Assembly: GCA_036502575.1 (NCBI GenBank)
Contig: DASXYL010000010.1
Coordinates: 31,997-95,996, forward strand
Direction: 5' to 3'
Length of the DNA: 64,000 nt
Origin: DASXRA01 sp036502575
Lineage (GTDB): Bacteria > Actinomycetota > Actinomycetes > Mycobacteriales > Jatrophihabitantaceae
Shown here: piece by piece, positions 1-10,027 of the stretch
Numbering within the stretch: position 1 is the stretch's first letter
Layout of the letters: each line of letters begins with the position of its first letter
Program-made: the position numbers and the translations under genes
The notes under the pieces: generated by a model
Seen by the model: only the letters and a program-made list of their open reading frames with translations
The model's database searches: none
What the model was told of the DNA's origin: nothing

Positions 1-2020
<2,020 letters not shown>

Positions 2021-2024
<4 letters not shown>

Positions 2025-2875
2025 CCCCCGTCCAGGAGGTCGGCGAGATCTTCGGCGTGCAGAAGATTGGCGAATACTTCCAGTTCACCGTGGTGGCGCC
2101 GGGCATCGCCGCGTCGTACACGCCCGGGCAGTTCGTCGCGGTGGGCGTCGGTGGGGACAACACGTCGATGCTGCTGCGGCGCGCCTTCGCCCTGCACGGG
2201 GCGACACCGACGAACGACTTCGCCGGCACGATCCAGTTCGTAGTCGCCGAGCAGGGGCCTGGCACCCAGTGGCTGGTGCGTCGCCAGGCGGGGGAGCGCC
2301 TCGACCTGGTCGGGCCGCTGGGCACCCCGTTCCGGTTGCCGCGTCGCAAGGTTCCGGCCGTACTGGTCGGCGGGGGATACGGCACCGCGCCGTTGATCCC
2401 GCTCGCGCATCAGCTGATCGACGCGGGCTCGGAAATCGAGTTCATCGTCGGCGCGTCGACGGCGTCGCGGCTGTTCGGCGAGCTCGCGGCCAAGCGGATC
2501 GCCGGGGGCGTCACGGTCACCACCGACGACGGATCGGCCGGTACGCGCGGCCGGGTGACCGACGCGTTGTCGGCGGCGATCAAGCGCACGAACGCCCACG
2601 TCGTCTACGCGTGCGGGCCGATGGGCATGCTGCGCGCGGTAGGCGACGTCGCGCGCGCGCACGCGGTGTCCGCGCAGGTGGCCGTCGAGGAGTCGATGGC
2701 CTGCGGGGTCGGGGTGTGCATGACCTGCGTGCTGCCGGTGCGCGGCGACGACGGCGAATCGCGCTTCGTGCGGTCCTGCGTCGACGGCCCGGTGTTCGAC
2801 GCGGCCCGCGTTCGCTGGGACGACGTCGGCACGCTGCCGTCCGATCTGGTCGGCGCCGACGCGATGGGAGGCTGA
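2021..2875 (+). CDS. pyrK: Dihydroorotate dehydrogenase electron transfer subunit
   Basis: A 284-residue iron-sulphur flavoprotein that passes electrons from the PyrD subunit to NAD+ in class 1B dihydroorotate dehydrogenase. A ferredoxin-reductase-like FAD domain comes first, with LLRRAFAL at 51-58 in the place of the usual RPxS-type motif. An NAD-binding segment GGGYGTAPL follows at 117-125. Near the C-terminus the [2Fe-2S] cysteines are C228, C233, C236 and C253. The ATG at 2021 overlaps the carB stop and is preferred over upstream in-frame codons because the protein then begins at the family N-terminus. A PyrK next to PyrD means that dihydroorotate oxidation here is linked to NAD+ rather than to quinone. 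Confidence 0.95.
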
Positions 2876-2878
2876 GTG

Positions 2879-3829
2879 ATGGCGGATCTGACTACTCGAC
2901 TCGGCTCGCTGACGCTGCCCAATCCGGTGCTCACGGCGTCCGGATGCGCGGCGTCCGGGCAGGAGCTGCACCAGTTCTTCGATGTCGCGCAGCTCGGCGC
3001 AGTCGTGACGAAGTCGATCATGGTTCGGGCCCGGTCGGGCCGGCCCACGCCGCGAATGGCCGAGACGCCGAGCGGCATGCTCAACTCGATCGGTCTGCAG
3101 GGGCCGGGCATCGACGCGTTTCTCGAGAACGACCTGGCCTGGCTGGCCGAGCACGGTGCCCGCGTCGTCGTGTCGATCGCCGGCGGCCATACCGACGAGT
3201 ACGTCGCCCTGGCCCGCAAGCTGTACGGCAACCCCGCGGTGTCGATGATCGAGGTCAACATCTCCTGCCCGAACGTCGAGAACCGCGGTCAGGTCTTCGC
3301 CTGCGATCCGGCCGCGTCCGGACGGGTCATCGGGGCCGTGCGCCGGGCGGCCGATCCGAAGGTGCCGGTGTTCGCCAAGCTCTCGCCGGACGTCACCGAC
3401 ATCACGCTGATCGCCCGGGCCTGCGCCGACGCCGGCGCCGACGGCCTGTCGCTCATCAACACGCTGCTCGGTATGGCGATCGACACCGACACGCTGGCGC
3501 CCGTGCTCGGCGGCGTCACGGGTGGGCTGTCCGGCCCGGCGATCCGGCCAGTCGCGGTGCGCTGCGTGTGGCAGGTGCACCAGGTGCTGCCGCACCTGCC
3601 GATTCTCGGCATGGGCGGCATCCGCACCGGTCTGGACGCGCTGCAGTTCATCCTGGCCGGCGCATCGGCGGTGTCCGTGGGCACCGCCGTGTTCGGTGAT
3701 CCGTCCGCGCCGGCCCGGGTGCTCGCCGAACTGGACCAGGCTCTGGACGATCGAGGGTTCGCCGCGATGGCTGATGCGGTCGGGGTCGCCCACCGATCCG
3801 TGGCCGAGCCAGTGAAGGAGTCCGCATGA
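2879..3829 (+). CDS. pyrD: Dihydroorotate dehydrogenase, class 1B catalytic subunit
   Basis: A 316-residue FMN enzyme that oxidises dihydroorotate to orotate in the cytosol. The class 1 signature NISCPN carries the catalytic-base cysteine C130. KLSPDVTDI and GMGGIRTG are FMN and phosphate-binding segments. GGAGG at 2867-2871 is 7 nt from the ATG at 2879; a GTG directly before it (2876) is the alternative start. The gene sits between pyrK and pyrF, and its stop overlaps the pyrF ATG. The pairing with pyrK argues for class 1B, not the membrane-bound class 2 enzyme used by mycobacteria. Confidence 0.95.
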   Translation: MADLTTRLGSLTLPNPVLTASGCAASGQELHQFFDVAQLGAVVTKSIMVRARSGRPTPRMAETPSGMLNSIGLQGPGIDAFLENDLAWLAEHGARVVVSIAGGHTDEYVALARKLYGNPAVSMIEVNISCPNVENRGQVFACDPAASGRVIGAVRRAADPKVPVFAKLSPDVTDITLIARACADAGADGLSLINTLLGMAIDTDTLAPVLGGVTGGLSGPAIRPVAVRCVWQVHQVLPHLPILGMGGIRTGLDALQFILAGASAVSVGTAVFGDPSAPARVLAELDQALDDRGFAAMADAVGVAHRSVAEPVKESA

Positions 3830-4641
3830 CGTTCGGAGTTCGGCTCGACGCGGCGATCCGCGAACGGGGGCCGTTGTGCATCGGCATCGACCCGCACGCC
3901 TCGTTGCTCGATGCTTGGGACCTGCCCGACTCGGCCGCCGGCGTCGAGAAGTTCGCGCTGACCTGCGTCGAGGCGTTCGCCGGTGAGATGGCGGTGCTCA
4001 AGCCACAGTCGGCGTTCTTCGAGCGCTTCGGGTCGGCCGGCATCGCCGCACTCGAACGGGCGGTGCGCGAGGCCCGGGCGGCCGGCGCGCTGATCCTGCT
4101 CGACGTGAAGCGGGGCGACATCGGGTCGACGATGGCGGCCTACGCCGACGCCTATCTCGACCCGTCGTCACCACTGGCGGCGGACGCGATCACGATCACC
4201 CCCTACCTCGGGGTCGGCGCCCTGCAGCCGGCCTTCGACCTGGTCGCCCGCCACGACGTGGGCGCGTTCGTGGTCACCCTCACCTCGAACAAGGAGGGCC
4301 AGGACGTCCAGCTCGCCCGCGCGGCTGATGGGCGCACGATCGGTCAGCTCGTCGTCGATGAGGTCGCTGAGCACAACGTCGGCGCCGAGCCGCTCGGTTC
4401 AGTGGGCATCGTGGTGGGCGCGACCGTTGGTGACCTCGGCCTGGACCTCTCGAAGCTGAACGGCCCGATCCTGGCGCCCGGTGTCGGCACGCAGGGAGGT
4501 ACCGCCGACGATGTACGGCGCATCTTCGGCGACGCGCGGGGAGTGCTGCCGAGCGTCTCGCGTGACGTGCTGCGCGCCGGACCTTCGGTTGCCGCGCTGC
4601 GCGATGCCGCCCGGCGCTACCGCGACCAGCTCGCGTCGTGA
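3826..4641 (+). CDS. pyrF: Orotidine 5'-phosphate decarboxylase (type 2)
   Basis: A 271-residue enzyme that decarboxylates OMP to UMP, the last step of de novo UMP synthesis. LLDVKRGDIGST holds the catalytic D93, K95 and D98. The N-terminus (LCIGIDPH) and the length fit the longer type 2 family found in actinobacteria. The start overlaps the pyrD stop (ATGA). In many actinobacteria pyrF is followed by mihF and gmk; here a methyltransferase and the transhydrogenase genes follow, and gmk is 5.4 kb away. Confidence 0.96.
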   Translation: MTFGVRLDAAIRERGPLCIGIDPHASLLDAWDLPDSAAGVEKFALTCVEAFAGEMAVLKPQSAFFERFGSAGIAALERAVREARAAGALILLDVKRGDIGSTMAAYADAYLDPSSPLAADAITITPYLGVGALQPAFDLVARHDVGAFVVTLTSNKEGQDVQLARAADGRTIGQLVVDEVAEHNVGAEPLGSVGIVVGATVGDLGLDLSKLNGPILAPGVGTQGGTADDVRRIFGDARGVLPSVSRDVLRAGPSVAALRDAARRYRDQLAS

Positions 4642-4669
4642 GTATCACCGGGACGGTTGCCGGCTCCTG

Positions 4670-5494
4670 ATGCGTGAGACGACGAACGGGGACGCCGTGA
4701 CCTACCTGCTCACGCTGAGCGACGACGAGGTGGGCCGGTATCGGATGATGGCCGACCAGGCCAAGGCGAACGAGGCCGAGCTGTGGCGCCAGGCCGGCAT
4801 CGTCGAGGGCGCGGATGTCGCCGACATCGGCTGCGGACCGGGCGCCCTGCTCTCGGCCTGGGCCGAGGCGGTCGCGCCCACGGGGCACGTCACCGCCGTC
4901 GATGCCGATGCCACCGCGGTCGCAACCGCGGGGGCGCTGATCGCCGCGAACGGTTTGGAGCGGGTGTCCGTGCGGCAGGGCCGCGCCGACCGCACGGGCC
5001 TGGCCGCGGAGTCGTTCGACGCGATCATGCTGCGGCACGTGCTGGCCCACAACGGCGGCGCCGAAGACGCGATCGTCGGCCACCTGGCCACGTTGCTGCG
5101 TCCCGGAGGGTGCCTGTTCCTGGTCGACGTCGACATCACCGCGGCTCGGTTCGTGCCCGACGACGTCGACATCGCCGACCTGATGGACCGCTACGCCGGA
5201 TTCCACACCAAACTCGGCAACGACATGCAGGCCGGGCTGCACCTCGGCGAGCGGCTGACCCGAGCCGGCCTGGACGTGCTCGAGTTCCGCGGCCGGTACA
5301 CGATCATGCCGGTGCCGCAGGGCATGCGCGGCCCGGCCTGGGCGGCGCGCGAGGCGCTGCTCTCTGCCGGCGTCGCTACCCAGGACGACATCGCCCGCTG
5401 GGAAGCCGCCTACGAGCGGATCGACCAGGCGCCGCAGCGGCCGACCGGATTCCTCCCCTCGTTCGTCGCCATCGGCCAGAAGCCGCGGGGTTAG
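4670..5494 (+). CDS. Class I SAM-dependent methyltransferase
   Basis: A 274-residue Rossmann-fold methyltransferase of unknown substrate. SAM-binding motif I is VADIGCGPGAL at about residues 50-60, followed by an acidic residue in the second strand (AVDAD) and a LLRPGG motif near the end of the core fold. The C-terminal third resembles UbiE/MenG-like small-molecule methyltransferases more than rRNA enzymes, but this is not decisive. The ATG at 4670 has a weak ribosome site; GTG 4697, 9 codons later, is an alternative. It is 28 bp after pyrF and may be read through from it. Its stop overlaps the stop of the convergent pntB by 4 bp. Confidence 0.8.
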   Translation: MRETTNGDAVTYLLTLSDDEVGRYRMMADQAKANEAELWRQAGIVEGADVADIGCGPGALLSAWAEAVAPTGHVTAVDADATAVATAGALIAANGLERVSVRQGRADRTGLAAESFDAIMLRHVLAHNGGAEDAIVGHLATLLRPGGCLFLVDVDITAARFVPDDVDIADLMDRYAGFHTKLGNDMQAGLHLGERLTRAGLDVLEFRGRYTIMPVPQGMRGPAWAAREALLSAGVATQDDIARWEAAYERIDQAPQRPTGFLPSFVAIGQKPRG

Positions 5495-6894
5495 CCAACG
5501 AGGGTCTTGGTGGCCGAGACGAGGGTCGCGAGCCCCTTCTTGGCGTCGCTGAAGAACATGCTCGTCTTCGGATCGGCGTAGAGCTCGTTGTCGATGCCCG
5601 CGTAGCCCGACGCCATCGAGCGCTTGATCACGATGATCGACTTGGCGTGGTCGACGTCCAGGATCGGCATGCCCGACACCGCGTTCCCCGGCCGCCGGGC
5701 CGCCGGGTTCGTCACGTCGTTGGCGCCGACCACCAGTGCGACGTCAGCGCGGTCGAACTCAGGGTTGATCTCGTCCATCTCCTTGAGCTGGTCGTAGGGC
5801 ACGTTCGCCTCGGCGAGCAGCACGTTCATGTGCCCGGGCATGCGTCCCGCGACCGGGTGGATCGCGTAGGAGACCTCGACTCCGCGCTCCTCGAGCAGGG
5901 CCGCCAGTTCGCGCACCTCGTGCTGCGCCTGCGCGGCGGCCAGCCCGTATCCGGGGACGACGATCACCTTGCTGGCATAGGCCAATTGCAGGGCCACGTC
6001 GTCGGCGGCGATCGACCGTACCGAGCCGCCGGCGCCCGGACCGCCCGTGTCGGTGCCGGACGCGCCGGTGCCGAATCCGCCGGCAATGATGTTGACGACC
6101 GAGCGGTTCATGGCATCGGCCATCAGCTTGGTCAGGATGCCGCCGGACGCGCCGACCAGGGCCCCGGCGATCGTCAGCGTGGCGTTCTCGAGAACGAAGC
6201 CGGCCATCGCCACGGCGGTACCGGTGAAGGCGTTCAGCAGCGAGATGACCACCGGCATGTCGGCGCCGCCGATCGGAAGCACCATGAGGATGCCGAAGCC
6301 GAGCGCAGCCACCGCGACGATGACCAGCGCGCCCAGATGGTGTGCCCCGGCGATAACCCAGATGCCCGAGCCGACTGCTGCCGCGAGCGACAGGGCCGAG
6401 AGTGCTCGTCCGCCCGGGAACGAGATGGGCTGGCTCCAGTAGCCCTGCAGCTTGGCCGCGGCGATCAGCGAGCCGGAGAACGTGACGCAGCCGATCACGA
6501 CATCGAGAACCGTCGCAGTCGCGATGCCCCGGGTGGTGTGGCTGTTGTGGGCGTAGTCGGTCACCGCGATCAGCGCCGCCGCCCCGCCGCCGACCGCGTT
6601 GAACAGGCTGACCAGCTGTGGCATCTGGGTCATGGCGACCTTGCGGGCGGAGTACAGCCCAGCTGCGCTTCCGACCAGCGTGCCGGCGATGAGCACCAAC
6701 CACCGGGCCGCGTTCATCGTGCCGCCGTCGCTGACCAGCACGATCACCGCGATGATCGCGACGAACATGCCGAACGCCGAGAGCTGGTTGCCGCGGCGCG
6801 CGGTCGCGGGGGAGTTCATCAGGTGCAGGCCCAGCACGAAGCAGGCCGCGCCGGCCAGTGACGCGAGGCGAACCCCGGTCTCGACGCCACTCAT
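5491..6894 (-). CDS. pntB: NAD(P) transhydrogenase subunit beta
   Basis: A 467-residue membrane subunit of the proton-translocating transhydrogenase, which reduces NADP+ with NADH using the proton gradient. The N-terminal half is a run of hydrophobic helices (domain II). The last 180 residues are the NADP-binding domain III, with VPGYGLAAAQAQ, HPVAGRMPGHMNVLLAEA, GANDVTNPAA and KRSMASGYAGIDNELY. It is the last gene of the pntAA-pntAB-pntB set but is 142 bp from pntAB, whereas pntAA and pntAB overlap. That gap carries a repeat found once more in the window (7003-7028). Confidence 0.97.
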   Translation of the reverse strand: MSGVETGVRLASLAGAACFVLGLHLMNSPATARRGNQLSAFGMFVAIIAVIVLVSDGGTMNAARWLVLIAGTLVGSAAGLYSARKVAMTQMPQLVSLFNAVGGGAAALIAVTDYAHNSHTTRGIATATVLDVVIGCVTFSGSLIAAAKLQGYWSQPISFPGGRALSALSLAAAVGSGIWVIAGAHHLGALVIVAVAALGFGILMVLPIGGADMPVVISLLNAFTGTAVAMAGFVLENATLTIAGALVGASGGILTKLMADAMNRSVVNIIAGGFGTGASGTDTGGPGAGGSVRSIAADDVALQLAYASKVIVVPGYGLAAAQAQHEVRELAALLEERGVEVSYAIHPVAGRMPGHMNVLLAEANVPYDQLKEMDEINPEFDRADVALVVGANDVTNPAARRPGNAVSGMPILDVDHAKSIIVIKRSMASGYAGIDNELYADPKTSMFFSDAKKGLATLVSATKTLVG

Positions 6895-7002
6895 GCTGTT
6901 TTAATCCCGCCTTGAGCGAATCTGCTCGTGGACCCACTCGCAAGCTCGGGGTCCGTCGCAGATCCGCACCGCTCCTTCGTCGCGGGCCGCGCCGCGGCGG
7001 CG

Positions 7003-7028
7003 GGGCTCTTCGCGCGAGCGCTCATCGC
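7003..7028. repeat. 26-bp intergenic repeat, copy 1
   Basis: A 26-bp sequence with core CTCTTCGCGCGAGCGCTCAT, identical to 11001-11026. Flanks are also similar: a GC-rich CGCGGC/GGCG stretch precedes both. The core contains the palindrome GAGCGCTC. It lies between pntAB and pntB. Relative to transcription it is inverted compared with copy 2, so it is not a conserved promoter or ribosome site. Confidence 0.7.
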
Positions 7029-7036
7029 GTTGTCGG

Positions 7037-7351
7037 TCACGTGCCCTCACCTTCGCTCTTGGTTGGGGCGGGGCGTTTCTTGAACATCTGCAGCATCCGG
7101 TCGGTGACGACGTAGCCGCCGACGACGTTGGCTGCCGCGAACGCCGCCGCCAGGAACATCAGCACGTAGCCGAGCGGTCCGTGCACGAAGGCCGAGATCA
7201 GCACGACACCGACGAGGACGACGCCGTGGATCGAGTTGGCGCCCGACATCAGCGGCGTGTGCAGCGTCGCAGGCACCTTGCTGATCACCTCGAAGCCGAC
7301 GAGCAGCGCCAGGACGAAGATCGTCAGGTCGCCGACGAAAGACCCGGTCAT
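7037..7351 (-). CDS. pntAB: NAD(P) transhydrogenase subunit alpha part 2
   Basis: A 104-residue membrane subunit. In E. coli this segment is fused to the NAD-binding domain; in split systems it is a separate small protein with three membrane helices. Three hydrophobic segments are visible (about 9-27, 42-60 and 62-82), including HTPLMSGANSIHGVVLVG, typical of the family. Its ATG overlaps the pntAA stop (ATGA), showing translational coupling. The C-terminal tail (KKRPAPTKSEGEGT) is charged and probably cytoplasmic. Confidence 0.95.
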   Translation of the reverse strand: MTGSFVGDLTIFVLALLVGFEVISKVPATLHTPLMSGANSIHGVVLVGVVLISAFVHGPLGYVLMFLAAAFAAANVVGGYVVTDRMLQMFKKRPAPTKSEGEGT

Positions 7352-8490
7352 GAGCTCGCCTCCAGCAGTTTCGCGGTCGCCTCTTGGACGACCGAGCCGT
7401 CGTGCGTGATGACAACGCCGCGCTGGATCTCGTCGTCGAGGTCGATCGCGACCTGTCCCTCGGACAGCAGATGCAGCAGCAATGCGCTGATGTTGCGGGC
7501 GTATGTGTTGGACGCGCTGGTCGGCATCGCGGCGGGCAGGTTGTCGGCGCCGATCACGGTCACGCCGTTGTTGGTCACGATCGTCTGGCCGGGCTCGGAG
7601 ATCTCGACGTTGCCGCCGAGGTCGCTGGCCGCCATGTCGACGATCACCGAACCGGCCCGCATGCTCTTCACGGTGTCGGCGGTGACCATGAGGGGCGGGC
7701 GTCGTCCCGGCACCTGGGCGGTGGTGATCACCACGTCGTGCTTGGCGATGTGCTCGGCCAGTTCGGCCGCTTGCGCTGCTTGTTCTTCGGGCGTGAGCGC
7801 CCGGGCGTAGCCACCCTCGCCGGCGCCGGCCTCGACGGAGGTGAGCTCGATGAACTGCCCGCCGAGTGACCGCACCTCGCCCTTGGACTGCGGGCGCACG
7901 TCGTAGGCCCGCACGATGGCGCCGAGCCGCCGAGCCGTGCCGATCGCCTGCAGCCCGGCCACACCCGCGCCGAGCACGAGCACGGTCGCCGGCTTGGACG
8001 TGCCGGCCGCGGTGATCAGCAACGGGAAGAACCGCTCGAACGTGTCGGCGGCGACGAGCACCGCCTTGTAGCCGGCGATGTTCGACTGGGAGCTCAGCGC
8101 GTCCATGCCCTGTGCGCGGGAGAGTGTGCGGGGCAGGCCGTCCAAGCTGATTGCGGTAACGCTTTTCGCGGCGAGGTCGGCCATCAACCGGGCGTTCAGC
8201 AGCGGCGCCAGCAGGCCGATCACCGTCTGCCCCGAGCGCAGTCGCTCCGGCGGCGGCTGCCCGACACAGAGCAGGACGTCGGACCTGGCGTACAACGCAT
8301 CGGCATCGACGATCGTGGCCCCGGCCTGGGCGTAGTCCTCGTCCGGAAACCACGCTGAGGTTCCCGCACCCGACTCGACCAGGACCTCGGCGCCGGCATC
8401 GCGCAGCCGGGGCACCGAGTCGGGCGTGAGCGCGACCCGGCGCTCACCCCGGGCGGTCTCTTTCACCACGCCGACCTGCACGGGTGCCAT
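7348..8490 (-). CDS. pntAA: NAD(P) transhydrogenase subunit alpha part 1
   Basis: A 380-residue soluble NAD-binding subunit of transhydrogenase, related to alanine dehydrogenase. The N-terminus carries KETARGERRVALTP. The Rossmann motif is LVLGAGVAGLQAIG at about residues 171-184, and SNIAGYKAV precedes it. The ATG at 8490 is chosen because GAGGAGG lies just upstream on this strand and the protein then begins at the usual MxxVGVVKE position. It is the first gene of a three-gene operon transcribed leftward; its promoter must lie in 8491-8757. Confidence 0.96.
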   Translation of the reverse strand: MAPVQVGVVKETARGERRVALTPDSVPRLRDAGAEVLVESGAGTSAWFPDEDYAQAGATIVDADALYARSDVLLCVGQPPPERLRSGQTVIGLLAPLLNARLMADLAAKSVTAISLDGLPRTLSRAQGMDALSSQSNIAGYKAVLVAADTFERFFPLLITAAGTSKPATVLVLGAGVAGLQAIGTARRLGAIVRAYDVRPQSKGEVRSLGGQFIELTSVEAGAGEGGYARALTPEEQAAQAAELAEHIAKHDVVITTAQVPGRRPPLMVTADTVKSMRAGSVIVDMAASDLGGNVEISEPGQTIVTNNGVTVIGADNLPAAMPTSASNTYARNISALLLHLLSEGQVAIDLDDEIQRGVVITHDGSVVQEATAKLLEASS

Positions 8491-8757
8491 GGTCCGACCT
8501 CCTCGCCTCCGCAAAGGTCATCGCCGGGGTCCGGCGATTTCGCAAACACTAGCGAGGGCGTCGTTGCCCGCTGCCGCAACGGCGGTCGCGGCCGCCCAGT
8601 TGCCGCGAATCTAAGGGCATCGAGTGGTTCACCCGCCGTCCTGTGCGAAGAGTCACTCGCTGCCCGCGCTGCGAATCGCCCATGTGCATACAGTATCCCG
8701 TGAATGCGGACGTGTACACGGACGCTCCGGCATCGGACACCAGGAGGCCGCTGAACA

Positions 8758-8907
8758 ATGCATGCTCTGCTGCGCGACGCCCAGGCACGCGATCTGCTGC
8801 GTTGTCGTCGTCGCCGATACAACAGCGGTATCGGCTCCTCCTCCGCCTTGCAGCTCACGCACCCGGCCGCCGCTCGCGACGAGCGGCACTATTCAGCGAC
8901 CTCCTAG
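8758..8907 (+). CDS. Possible 49-residue basic peptide
   Basis: This short frame begins with ATG at 8758 and ends at TAG 8905-8907. Its support is a near-ideal ribosome site: AGGAGG at 8743-8748, 9 nt before the ATG. An AT-rich ATACAGTAT element lies 62 nt upstream and could serve as promoter. The product is arginine-rich in its first half (DLLRCRRRRY), has one cysteine and no membrane segment or known domain. Its stop codon forms part of the -10 box of the following acetyltransferase gene. It could be a leader peptide or chance. I do not recognise it. Confidence 0.3.
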   Translation: MHALLRDAQARDLLRCRRRRYNSGIGSSSALQLTHPAAARDERHYSATS

Positions 8908-8910
8908 GGT
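8905..8910 (+). promoter_or_regulatory. Leaderless -10 box for GNAT gene
   Basis: TAGGGT followed by 6 nt and then the GTG start at 8917. This spacing would place the transcript start at or next to the start codon. There is no good ribosome site in between. Confidence 0.45.
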
Positions 8911-8916
8911 GGGTCG

Positions 8917-9435
8917 GTGCTCAGAGGGGACCTTGTCACGCTTCGTCCGATCGAGGCCGACGACTACGACCGGCTGGCGGCCTTCTCGAACGACGTCGAG
9001 GTCGAGTTGCTCGCCAATGATGAGCCGCCCCGGCCCCGATCACGCGCCTCGGTCGCGGAGTTCTGGGACGGCGTCGCCGAACGGGGCGAGGTCGCGTTCG
9101 GCATCAGCGCCGATGACAAGCTGATCGGCTTCTGTCGCTTCACGAACGCCGATCCGGTGTCGCAGACCGCGGCGGTCGGCATCAGCATCGGCGACCGCGA
9201 ATACTGGGGGCGCGGCTACGGGCGTGAGGCGTTGCGGCTGCTCGTCGACTACGGCTTTCGGCTGCGCAATCTGCGCAAGCTCTGGCTCGCGGTGCACAGC
9301 AACAATCCCCGCGCCATCCGGGCCTACGAGGCGGTCGGATTTATCGAGGAGGGCCGCCAGCGCGCCCAGCTGTGGCGAGCCGGTGAGTACGTGGACGTCG
9401 TCTACATGGGGTTGACCAAGCACAAGCGCCATTGA
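8917..9435 (+). CDS. GNAT family N-acetyltransferase, RimJ/RimL-like
   Basis: A 172-residue acetyltransferase that would move an acetyl group from acetyl-CoA to an amine; the substrate is unknown. The N-terminus (LVTLRPIEADDYDRL) is typical of the RimJ/RimL group. The acetyl-CoA loop is YWGRGYGREALRLL at about residues 93-106, and HSNNPRAIRAYEAVGF near the end is the conserved C-terminal motif. It starts with GTG at 8917 behind a leaderless-type -10 box. The next gene, 26 bp downstream, has its own such box, so the two are probably separate units. Confidence 0.85.
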   Translation: MLRGDLVTLRPIEADDYDRLAAFSNDVEVELLANDEPPRPRSRASVAEFWDGVAERGEVAFGISADDKLIGFCRFTNADPVSQTAAVGISIGDREYWGRGYGREALRLLVDYGFRLRNLRKLWLAVHSNNPRAIRAYEAVGFIEEGRQRAQLWRAGEYVDVVYMGLTKHKRH

Positions 9436-9447
9436 ACCGACCGACCC

Positions 9448-9453
9448 TACGAT
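9448..9453 (+). promoter_or_regulatory. Leaderless -10 box for membrane protein gene
   Basis: TACGAT with a 7-nt gap to the GTG at 9461, in the 26-bp spacer after the acetyltransferase gene. No Shine-Dalgarno sequence is present. Confidence 0.45.
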
Positions 9454-9460
9454 CCACCTC

Positions 9461-10018
9461 GTGGCGTTCAAGATTGCGCGCTGGACGTGGCCGGATCGGC
9501 TCGTGCTCTGTGTCCTGGTTCTGGTCATTGCCGTCAGCGCGCTTCCCTGGTTCGGTCGCGCGGTCGCCGAAGGGGATCGGGCCGAGTTCCGCACTCTCCG
9601 CTTCAACGCGACCGCTTGGGAGGCGTCGACGCAGTGGTCGATAGCAATCCTGCTCGCTGTCGTCGCCGGAGTCGGGTGGCTTCTTCTCCGTGCTGTAGGA
9701 CGGGCCGGTCCTCCGGTCGGGCTGATCTGTCTGCTGCTCGTGGGATGTTCGGTGTGGCTGACGGTGCGGCGTTGGCATTCGATTCCCCGGGCGTCCGGGC
9801 ACGACGCCGTCATCACCGTGGTCCTGCCACGTTTCACGTCATCGCCCTCGTATGTGATCCAGCGCGACCATCTCAGCATCGACCACGGCACGGGCTACTC
9901 GGCCGACGTCCGTTACGGCCTCTACGTGGGGCTGCTCGTCTTGTGCGCGCTGTTCGTCACGCTCCTGGTCGCTGCGCTGACGCGGAGTGCCCGCAACGGT
10001 CCGACGCAGGTCGAGTAG
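9461..10018 (+). CDS. Membrane protein of unknown function
   Basis: A 185-residue protein with about four predicted membrane segments: near 13-30 (LVLCVLVLVIAVSALPW), 62-79, 85-102 and 150-170. Between the third and fourth there is a polar stretch of about 45 residues with HDAVITVVLPRF that may lie outside the membrane. I do not recognise a family. It begins with GTG and ends 9 bp before gmk, with the gmk -10 box overlapping its stop codon. In other actinobacteria mihF occupies the place directly before gmk; this protein is unrelated to it. Confidence 0.6.
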   Translation: MAFKIARWTWPDRLVLCVLVLVIAVSALPWFGRAVAEGDRAEFRTLRFNATAWEASTQWSIAILLAVVAGVGWLLLRAVGRAGPPVGLICLLLVGCSVWLTVRRWHSIPRASGHDAVITVVLPRFTSSPSYVIQRDHLSIDHGTGYSADVRYGLYVGLLVLCALFVTLLVAALTRSARNGPTQVE

Positions 10019-10021
10019 TTT
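10016..10021 (+). promoter_or_regulatory. Leaderless -10 box for gmk
   Basis: TAGTTT, whose first three bases are the stop codon of the upstream gene, followed by 6 nt and the gmk GTG at 10028. Confidence 0.45.
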
Positions 10022-10027
10022 CGTGTC

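Larger units (their letters stand above)
8491..8916. other. Intergenic region between divergent pntAA and GNAT gene
   Basis: This 426-bp stretch must hold the leftward pnt promoter and a rightward promoter. The perfect 9-bp dyad ATACAGTAT at 8688-8696 stands out as AT-rich in a GC-rich setting; it could be a -10 element on either strand or a GntR-type half-operator. A short rightward frame with a strong ribosome site is listed separately (8758-8907). No RNA gene or terminator is evident. Confidence 0.5.

Noticed and set aside
8549..8788. A 79-codon minus-strand frame in the pntAA upstream region with TACTGT 6 nt before an internal ATG
   Set aside because: The product has no family, membrane segment or ribosome site, and the -10-like element is the symmetrical ATACAGTAT dyad, which would look like a box on both strands.
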